Source: Phyto melanocephala
Lineage: Eukaryota; Arthropoda; Insecta; Diptera; Rhinophoridae
Length of the DNA stretch: 64,000 bases
Assembly: GCA_941918925.1 (NCBI GenBank)
Contig: OW799234.1
Location: forward strand, 115,853,128-115,917,127
Direction: 5' to 3'
Below the pieces are notes generated by a model. The model worked only from the letters and a program-made list of their open reading frames with translations, made no database searches and was not told the origin of the DNA. Below are positions 54,445-64,000 of the stretch, in pieces. Within the stretch, counting starts at the first letter, position 1, and each line of letters begins with the position of its first letter. The position numbers and the translations under genes are program-made.

Positions 54445-56882
54445 AAGTCCGTAGTTTTTCTTCAATTGAAAAATTTAACAATACTATCGCTACTCAATAC
54501 GATCGCTGTTCAAGGAACCTGGGTAAATAAACTCTTGATTCAGTTGTATAGCATCGTTGGATGTAATGCCATACATTGTTGTAGATCTGATTGCTATGGT
54601 GGGAATTCAGTTTTTGTTCATAAGAAATTGAAGTATAAAATCGAAATTTGTGAGAGTATTCATTTGGTTGATGCAGTCATCTTGTCTCTAGGCGAAGTTA
54701 AACGGTAAAGCTATTGTATAGAAATTATAATGTTTTGTAAATCTCCAATATGATTTTTCGTCGTATTGTCATATAAACAAGAAGCCATGACTTTAGTGAA
54801 GAAAATCGTTTATATTATGATTACGAATGTCTTAAAAGTAATGTTCAAACTAAATTGACGCTGACACAGTAATCTGGTGATCCATCCACTGATACAATAT
54901 TATTAATTTCGTGCCTCGAAAATGTTGTAAGAAATAATACAAAGGAGAAAAATGTTCAAAAAAATTTATAAAAAGGTCATCAAACTCTGGATTACTTAAT
55001 GGAAATTAAAAAAAAAAAATAATTAATCTAAAACTAATCCGTTGAGGGCTAAAAGCAAAAAAGCAGATAATGAAAATATAAGAAAAACAGTAAAGGGGCA
55101 TGTAGAGAATCTATGAATAAGTTTTAAAGGAATTGTTGAGAAGATGTAAAAGACTATCGATCACAAAATTGGAAGTTTATAAATAAAGCGCTTGGGAGAA
55201 TTTCGCCACGGTCAATACCAATTATGCATGATAATGGTTGATAAAAAAAATTTCTAAAGATTTGGAATATGTATAATTTACTAAATCTGTAACCAGTTTA
55301 AGGTCGCAACATCGAGGTTTGGCATATTCGATGCGCAATAAGATTTAACTATAATTACACAACTCTAGTTGAGATGAAAAGTGTTATATTATAATTGTTG
55401 CCCAACAAGAGTTATGGTCACCACAGTAATATAAATATAAAAATACTATTAGGGGATGGGGATGTGAATGAAATAATACCATACCTTGGGAATGTTTATA
55501 ATAATATTATAAGCACAAGCATATACCCGGATATCCCGAAAATCTATAAAGTTGCTCCTATATCTTAGGATAAAAATTCAATAACAGCCATATCTGCTAA
55601 CCACAATAAGCAACACATTTAAATAAAATTTGTATGACTAAATTTCATCGTATACGTATAATAACAAATAACTTAGCAACTTTCAATATGGTTTTAGAAA
55701 AGGATGTGGAACTGAAGAAGTAGTCGTTGTAGTTGTTAATTTCATTTGTAAATATTTGAATAAATTATTAAAGCCCTTGACCTCATTGATCATGGTATTT
55801 TGCTTTAAAAGCTAAAATTCTATGGTCTTTATGGGAAGGACTTGCTCTTACTGCGAAGTTAAGTAGCAACAGTTTGTACTGATAGGTGGTGCTAAAAGCT
55901 CATTACGTGCAGTTTTATATGGTGTACCTCAGGGTAGTAACATAACCTACCTTACCTTAGGTAGTAACATAACCTACCTACCTTAGGTTAGGTTAGGTTG
56001 AAAAGGAGGGACTCTAAAAGCCCAAACCCATGACAGGTATACACTTATGCCCAGTTGGCATGTTGTGCGCTCCACGAACCTGGACCTTACTGGTAAAATA
56101 CTTATATGTGCAAATAAAATTTGCTTATTTTATCCATACAAAAACGAAACGGTAGTAAAACTTTACATGGAACGCGATGCAGCTTTGTTATCTAAGTTTG
56201 CAGGAGTACGTACACAAAGTTTCCTTTTTTTATGCAAATAAAACGCAGTTACTAAGATTTAAATCTAGTCGTCATAATAACACATTTTTAGTACATGTTG
56301 ATGGCAGAGAATTTCTTGAAACCGGCTCTATGTGATTCTGGGGTATAATTTAACAAAACAGTCTCATGTGGAATGAACGCCTACAAGTTTTAGGAACTAA
56401 AACTGTATTTTAAAAATAAGTTTGATAAAGGTACTAAGCTTTCAGTTTATAATGCTTTAGTTTATAGCCATTGGAATTATTTAACTAAATATTTTGTTAT
56501 GGTTTCAAGAAGAGTAATGACTTTAAGTCGCTTCAACGTATGCAAAAGAATTTCTAAAGGTTGTCCTCAATCTACCAATAACACAATCAATTATTTCACT
56601 ATACATTCAAACATACATATATCGATAAATGTCAGACAGTTTTATCTATATATGGCATTTACAAAATGTAACTTCTAATATATTTGTTCAAGTGTTTGCG
56701 CAATATTGGACATCATACTATAGATTTGATGAGAAGTAATCATACGATAAATACAAGATATAATAAAAATTTAAGATACATTTCCTCTAGGTTTGAAACA
56801 GCCAAACAACGCGTGGAGTTTATTTTTAGTCGTGAATAGAATATCTGTTTTTAAAAGACTTCTTAAACAAAACATTTTGCTA
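54445..56882 (+). mobile_element. Decayed LINE, copy in second segment
   Basis: Endonuclease relic at 54445-54708 (TIAVQGTWVNKLLIQLYSIV, CRSDCYGGNSVFVHKKLKYK). It is less deleted than copy 1 but has a small rearrangement at 54478-54510. From about 55330 it becomes nearly identical to 27910-29470, including YGVPQGSN, the GGTTA-led insertion (55945-56077) and the CANK-type catalytic box. Confidence 0.72.
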
Positions 56883-57534
56883 CATACTGATAAATGAACT
56901 TTTTATATAATGATCTTTTTAATAAATCGATCTCATAACCTCATTTAATTAATTTCTTATATAAGTATATATGTATTTGTTTTTGTTTAACATATAAATT
57001 TTAAATTTTATTTTATTTGTCGAACTTTTTTAAGTTTAAACTAATATTTAATTTTTAAACATTCTTATAAAAAAATATAATAAAAGAATAAGGTGAAAAA
57101 GTATGTTTTATCGACACTAGCCGAGTGGAATGCATTTTCGAAACCAGCTACGGAATTTATCATCAGCAATCCTTGATCGGTGATTACGTGATTTACTCCC
57201 AGGTTTTTTAGTTAATTCAATAATTAATTGAGTTAATTGAGCATTCACCGATCAAACAGCTATCAAAGATTTTTAAAAAATTCTTTGTAAAATAAGAATG
57301 TTAAAAATTAACTCAAGCCTGTTTACACATTTTACCACTACTTAGTAACATATAAATTTTAAATAAATATATTTTTTGTCAACAATGTCTTTTACGCATT
57401 GAATTCTATGTCAATATTTTTTTAATTTAATAAAAAAACATCAAATAAATAATATTTTTAATAAAGGTAATAAAGTTAAAAAATTAGAAACACTTGTCTG
57501 TCTGATTACGTCAAAGATAACTATTTTACATAAT
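56883..57534. other. Unassigned AT-rich sequence, copy 2
   Basis: Copy of 29471-30123. Confidence 0.4.
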
Positions 57535-59064
57535 AACAAGTACGAGCAGTATATTCGGATGTGTCGAATTTTTTATACCCACCACCAACTATGTTTATTA
57601 CTTTTAGACTTAAAGAATTTATTATTTTATTTTTAACAGTAATCGCTATGGAATAATCGGTTTATACTAAAATAAGTATTACTTTCTTTATGTAATTTCG
57701 ATTTGCTATTAATTTATTTTTTTAAATTTAGTCTTATAAAACTATTTCTTATTTTACAGATTTTTACTACAATATTGTTTTATTACGGAAACTAAAGAGT
57801 ATAATTTGGTATCTAGAGGTGGTTACAAATTAATATTAGCTTTGTGTGGGCATGGCACCTCCTACTTTTAAAGTAACATAATTAATATTTGAATTCACCT
57901 TAAATAATCCATTACTGATTCTTTTTTTTCCAAATTTTTTGTTTCCATAAAAAAATAATATGATTTTAAGATAGAGCGTTATGTGGGAGATGGGCATTAA
58001 AATGCGCTTCTCATCTAATACATATAATTCTGTTGATTTTATAAGTAACTAAATTTCATTCACAGAAAATTATGTGAGAAGTGGGCGTTAAAGTAGGCGT
58101 AACGAAGTATTTTCTTCTAGTGAATTCAATTTAGATATTAAAATGTCCATTATTCTTTCAAAATCTTTCCCCATAGAGAAATTATATGAATTTAAGATAA
58201 GGTGTTATGTGGAAGGTGGGAATTAAAGTGGGCGTGTCACACTATTTTTGTAAAATTATAATTATATTGACGATACATATAATTCTGTCGCTTTTTGGAC
58301 GGTTTAAATTGTACTAACAGTAAATTATGTAAGAAGTGAGCGTATAGGAGGTTAGATTAGGTTAGATCCGGCAGCCGCCCGAAGGCATAGCTCACTTGGG
58401 TCCTCCGAGGGTCCCGTTGTGATACCGTATAATAGGAAGGCGTGCCAAAGTAGTTTTTGCTAATAAATTTAAATTAGATATTGTAATATAGAGTCCTTTA
58501 TTCGTTTAAAATCTTTATCCATAGAGAAATTACTTAAAGTAAAGATAAATCGTTTAATGGAAGGTGGGCTTTAAAGTGGGTGTGCTACTTTAATTTTCCG
58601 TTATTGCAAGTCTTTTGATCAAAGATTAATTCTTAAAAAATTTTAGATTCATTAATCCAATTTTGTCAGTTTTACATTACATTTACATTTTAAATTTTAA
58701 ATAGACCCAAAAAGAGACTGTGCGGTATAAATTTTTACAAATTTTGATCTACAAGTCCTTTCGTAATATATAGGTTTAAGCAATATTCAACGAGAAACAT
58801 CTCTCCTTTTACTCAATAAATAAACTTGCTAAATTAAATCTCTCTACGTTGAAGCGTTTAGACACAATCGCATTGTCTTTGATGTAAGAAAATGCCTTAC
58901 AAGCTAAAATCCTCTTCCTATTGGACCGGTTTTACCCGTTTTTAATACCAATCATTTCTAATGTACTAAAACTATTTGTACGATCGATCTCTACCGTGCT
59001 TTTAACAAACGGACGGACAGAATCAATATACCACCAAACCATTTTTTTTTGGTGGTGGGTATAT
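57535..59064 (-). mobile_element. Reversed family A element, copy 2
   Basis: Copy of 30124-31653, with the same GC-rich patch at about 58349-58436. Confidence 0.65.
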
Positions 59065-59472
59065 AAAGTTTGTATGTTTGTAATCTTACACGTGTGTAGT
59101 TATTTTTTTAGTTTTTTTTTTAATTTCTGTTAATACCCTATCCCCTCTAAAATTCTTTTATAATGCTAAAAAGCTTAGCTTTATACGTATATGAAGTACT
59201 GTTTTACCATTGCCGTATACTGTGATTTGTCAATTTTATTCTTAATAAGGGTTTAAACAAATAAGTTTATCTTACATGCTTTATAAAGTCTTCATTGCAA
59301 CGGTTCTCCATATGCAGCTCTTGAAAAAGCCATTGCCAGATCAACATAGTTACCATTTTTGCGGCATATTATTGTCACGATTGGCTCGCCCACAGATAAA
59401 GATTTTGAAAAAAATATTTGTTTTATTTAAAAACACTAAATAATGCCATGACTCAGCAATTGTATGTTTCAT
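59065..59472 (+). pseudogene. Inverted, degenerate hAT remnant, copy 2
   Basis: Copy of 31654-32061. Confidence 0.45.
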
Positions 59473-60358
59473 TATACCCTTCACACAGTGAAAAAGGGTA
59501 TATATAGGTTTGTCATTCCGTGTGAAATTTCTACAATTTTCATTTCCGACCCCATAAAGTATATATTTTCTGAAAGCTTATGAATAGGGAAGTCGATTAA
59601 GCTCTGTCAGTCTGTCCGTCTGTCCGTCTGTCCGTCTGACCGTCTGTCCGTGTGTATGTTGAAATCAACTTTTTGAAGCCCCCCGACATCACTCGGACCC
59701 GGGTGAAGTATTAAAATATCAGAAATATTCGGGAGTATATCGCTATTGAAAATCAGAAACATCGGTGCATAAACAACTGAGATATGAGCAAAAACCCACG
59801 ACCACCTCGATTTTTTTTTCACAAAAACAACATTACAACAACAACATACATACATACAAACTTGTATATTGGCTAAAGTAAACGTGGGATCGAATCCCAG
59901 CTGAGCCAAAAAAAAATTTTTTTATATTTTAAAAATTTTTTTTTTAATTTTTTTTTTTAATTTTTTTTTTATTTTTTTTTTATTTTTTATTTAATATATT
60001 ATTTATATTTTTATTATTTTTTTTTTTAATTTTTTTTTTATTATTTTTTGTTTTATATTAATTTTATATATTTTAATTACTTTTTTAAAATTTTTTTTTT
60101 TAAATTTTTTTTTTAATTTTTTTTTAAATTTTTTTTTTAAAATTTTTTTTTTTTTAAATTTTTTTTTTATTTTTTTTTTAACATACATACGTAAACTTAT
60201 AATTTTACAATGGGATGTTTTTTATATATGTATATTTTTTATATGTATGTACGTATTTCATATGAGATGAATGGTGATACAAACTACTGTTATTGCATGA
60301 CTACACGTTGTGAAGGGTATATAAGATTCGGCACGGCCGAATATAGCGCTCTTACTTG
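59473..60358 (+). mobile_element. Family B element, full length (copy of B4)
   Basis: Copy of 32062-32946 with the tRNA-like motif at 59886-59908. A one-base length difference lies in a T run of the A/T tract. Confidence 0.78.
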
Positions 60359-62032
60359 TTTTTTTTATATTGTTTATTTATACCCTTTACCTGTAGTGCC
60401 AAGGTCATAGCCATTCCGTTTACAATTTCTACAATATTCTTTTTCGAAACCTAATGCCCACTAGTTATAAAAATAAAATAAAAAATTCTTGAATAAACGA
60501 CTTAGGAAAATTTCGTTAATAAACGCTCGAGTAACATATAATTATTCCATACCTGATAAATTGATAAGTTTCTAGAAAATATAAGTACATAAATTGTAAA
60601 ATTGTTGCTATGACAATTTTGAATATGAGATAAATAAAAAGGATCTAATTTCATTGCATTTCGGTTCACACCAAAAGTTATAAAAAATTGTTGTTACAAA
60701 TAAAATTCAAAATTGCATTTTCTTGGGGTAAATTAAATTTATATTATTAACCAATGAAAATTTGTTAAGCATACAAAATTGCAAGATTAACAATTTCAGC
60801 AATAGAAAATTTTTGCAATTTTAGCCAACCAAAATAAGACAAAGCAAATATTCACAATAATTAAAGCCAACATTATAAACTTAAGAAAAATGTAAGGTTT
60901 AGTCTAGTTTCTCCTGTTCAACTAATCAAAGAATAAAAGAATTTTATATAAAAAAAATAAACACTTTGTTCTTTTTAGTAATACACGGCAACGAATTAGT
61001 TAATTCGTGTGTCTAAATATACTTTATAACGTTAATTTCAATTGACGTTTATTTATTGTAACACACACTAGTTTATTAATATTTGACTAATATTTAATTC
61101 AACTCGATATTCACTTATGAATTCTTTTTAAATATGAACATATGTATGTATAAAACAACAACTTCTTGCTGTAGTTTCCTTGTATTTAATACTGTGATAC
61201 CAAATCAAGAATTTTTAAACAATATAACGTCGCTGCTTTGACGTAATCGGTTATGTGACAATTAAAAAAAAAAAATTTTGCTCTATTTTAAACTGTAACA
61301 AATAATAACAAAAATAACAAAATAAAATGCTTTTCCTTTCTTTCCACGGTCAGCAAATTTATATATGGTTCATTTATGGTAGTTCAAAATATACCAGCTT
61401 GGTCCCCCCCATATTGGTATCAGATAAAAGGGGCCTAGTCTGTAAAATACAGTAAACTATGAAAAAAAGTGTAAAGTTTAAGATGGCCTCCGAAAAAAAA
61501 TGGCGGAAAAGGAAACTTTATTCCCATAAGTATTAAATGAAAGAGCTTTTCAAGTAGAATACAGTGTACTACGTAAAAATTTAAAATCAAAAATGGGGTC
61601 GCAAGTAATAAAGCAAATGGCGTATAACATGAAATCAGATATCTAGCCAGTCATTATACCATTGCACATGATGGTAAAGGTATTATCAGATTCGGCGATG
61701 CCGAAAATGGTACTCTTACTGTTTTTATTTAAATAATTCTTTAACCGATGTCGAAATGCTTTAAAATATCGTAAATTTTATAATCTTTTTTTCAATCGGC
61801 ACCTACATAAGTTCTAAAAAAATATATAAAATTTAGATTTTTATTAAAAGAAGACAATTAAAAATATGGAATAAAATGCCATTTCGTTGCCGTTGATCTG
61901 AATGGAATGAAAAAAAATTATCCGGCTTACAAAATAGCTGATGAAACCAAGTCGCAGGTGCAAAAATAGGCAAGGAATCTGATGATTTGATTTTTAAATT
62001 GTTTAATGTTCTACATAAAACTTTAACGACAG
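60359..62032. repeat. Blocks D and C, copy 2, with empty hAT target site
   Basis: Copy of 32947-34620. The uninterrupted target CTGTTTTTATTTAAATAATT is at about 61720. Confidence 0.7.
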
Positions 62033-64000
62033 GTTAAAACCTGTCGAATAATAACTCTAGTTGGGGGAATTAGAAAATGTTGCTTAAATATATTTTATTC
62101 TCCTCCGCCAGATCTGCACTTGTACATACATATAAATTAGTTATAAAATATAAAAAATAAAATATTATCTGAAAAAAATAAATTTGAAGTACAAAAAAAT
62201 TTTGTTCGCGATTAAAAAACTAGTAAAAGTGCTCTATTTGGCTGGGCAGATTCTGATTATACCCTTCACCATCATACACATTGATGTAATGACCACATCG
62301 TAGCTTAGCCTAAATATCAGATTTCATGCTATACGCCATTTTCTTTATCATTTTCAACGCTATCTTTAATTTTAAATATCACCTTAGTTAACTAAATTCT
62401 ACTTGTCAACTCATTTCATTAAATACACATATTGATGGAGCTAAGACAATAATCTGCTATTTTGTTTTCGATGCCATCTTATATTTTATTCCAATATTGT
62501 ACTGGTTGAAAGGGACAGAGCCGTAACTACTGTATTTGACCTACATTTTATAGAGGAATATTGAATTTAAACTTTTTCATAGTTTACTGTATTCTTGTGG
62601 CCAACCACTTTTTCTTTAATACCGGGATTGAAAGAGTTGGAGGTTGTGTACAGCTTGCAATTTGGTGTCCCTATCGTGGCCAAAAATTATTTAGAAGTTT
62701 AAAAAACATCATGTACATACGTAAAAAAATTAAATATTCTTTTTCAAATAATCTTTGTCTATTAGTGACCGATTTATTAAAATCCATTGTCTGTTTGTCA
62801 ACTTTTAGAGATCTGTTTTTACTACAAAAATAAAACCTTTCACCCATAGCCTAAAGGGATATTTGTAAAAAATCGTAGTAGATCCCCAGAAGCTGCTACT
62901 GCAGTTGATGATGATGATGTATAAGAATCGCCTCTAAAATGTATATTTTAAAGGGTTACACCTACATATGCATATATTATTTAATATTATATTTCTATGA
63001 TTAAAGCTTAATATTCTAATGAATTAAGAACTTTTAATAGCCATTTTAATAATATCTCATGTTCAGTTCTTTACATAACTTCTGTTAACGTCCGTAGTTT
63101 TTCTTCAATTGAAAAATTTAACAAATTTAGAGAATTAATAGTAAAATTACGGCGGCTACCCAATACTATCGCTGTTCAAGGAACCTGGGTAAATAAACTC
63201 TTGATTCAGTTGTATAGCATCGTTGAATGTAATGCCATACATTGTTGTAGATCTGATTGCTATGGTGGGAATTCAGTTTTTGTTCATAAGAAATTGAAAT
63301 ATAAACACGAAATTTGTGAGAGTATTCATTTTGTTGATGCAGTCATCTTGTCACTAAGCGAAGTTAAGGGTATGATTTCTCGTCGTATTGGCATATAAAC
63401 AAGAAGCCATAACTTTAGTGAAGAAAAACGATTATTTTGTGATTACGAACGTGTTAAAAATTATGTTCAAACTGAATTGACACTGACACAGCAATCCAGT
63501 GATCCATCCACTGATATATTATTATTAGTTTCGTGTCTCAAAAATGCTGTAAGAAATAAAACAAAGAAGAAAAATTTTAAAAAAATATATAAAAAGGACA
63601 ACACAACACTCTGGACTACTGGAAATTTCAAAAATTAATTTTATAAAAAACTAAACTGATGAGGGCTAGAAGCAAAATAGCAGATAATAAAAATATAAGA
63701 ATAATATTAAAAATAATCGGCGTCATAATAAAAAAGAATGTAGAGAATCCATGAATAACTTTTATAGGAACTGTTTAGAAGATTTAAAACACTATCCAAA
63801 AAAAAAATTGGAAGTTTATAAACAGAACGCTGGGTAGAAATTCGCAACGGTCAATACCAATTATACATGATAATGGTGATGAAATTTCTAAAGATTTGGA
63901 ATATGTATAATTTACTCAATCTGTAACCAGTTTGAGGTCACAACATCAAGTTGTGGCAACTTATTCGATTATTTCGCTAAGATCAGTTATTCGATGCGCA
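62033..64000 (+). mobile_element. Decayed LINE endonuclease fragment, copy 2, cut by window edge
   Basis: Copy of 34621-36588. The open endonuclease stretch is at about 63100-63395. Confidence 0.65.

Larger units (their letters stand above)
47402..64000 (+). repeat. Second copy of the 27.4-27.7 kb segment (runs off the window)
   Basis: Matches 19657-36588 base for base over long stretches. Offset is 27,745 bp up to about 25,508 and 27,411-27,412 bp from about 28,000. Single-base differences noticed on the left side are at 22175/49920, 24283/52028 and one near 24984/52727. Homopolymer lengths differ at about 30070 and 32540. The only strongly divergent part is 53254-55320. Confidence 0.93.

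Overview
This window is strongly AT-rich nuclear DNA from an insect, most probably a calyptrate (muscoid) fly such as a blow fly or relative. That assignment is inference. It rests on abundant mini-me/DINE-1-type repeats (short TA run, conserved core, (GTCY)n run, terminal hairpins), dipteran-style intronless secreted trypsins, and jockey-type, hAT and mariner-like remnants. I see no tRNA, rRNA, CRISPR or bacterial feature.

Only three sequences look like functional host genes: near-identical single-exon secreted trypsin-like serine proteases at 14743-15519, 23794-24570 and 51539-52315, all on the + strand. Each has a TATA box and an initiator at the expected spacing. Almost everything else is transposon, transposon wreckage or low-complexity DNA, often nested.

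Layout. 1-720: jockey reverse transcriptase fragment (- strand). 876-3586: long mini-me/Helentron-like element (family A) with a 288-bp internal tandem array and an 80-bp mariner relic. 5447-7027: CACTA-like inverted-repeat element carrying two nested family B elements. 9718-12690: hAT-type element with an 8-bp target duplication, whose arms are inverted arrays of a 39-bp minisatellite; the empty site survives near 34315. 13854-16115: trypsin gene 1 in an old duplication unit. 17927-19456: another family A element, running into a 200-N gap (19457-19656).

From 19657 onward the window is two copies of one segment. 19657-36588 repeats at 47402-64000 (offset 27,745 bp on the left, about 27,411 bp on the right). 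The copies are almost identical, except for a patch of about 2.4 kb (25509-27900 versus 53254-55320) that is clearly more diverged. Each copy holds a hAT transposase remnant, two family A elements, one trypsin gene, a decayed LINE, a reversed family A element, a family B element and a second LINE endonuclease fragment. Between the two copies lie a family A element (37164-38354), an LTR-like element (38404-41840) containing an unclassified DNA transposon with a nonsense-riddled ORF, a 313-bp MITE, and a cluster of family B foldback copies (44294-46716). The copy-1 edge coincides exactly with the assembly gap, so real tandem duplication and mis-assembly cannot be told apart here.

Sequence of events I infer: a mariner-like element entered family A before A spread; the trypsin unit duplicated (genes 1 and 2, roughly 87% protein identity); a 2.75-kb family A element then landed next to the gene 2 promoter; and very recently the 27.4-27.7 kb block containing gene 2 doubled, producing gene 3, which differs from gene 2 by one residue.
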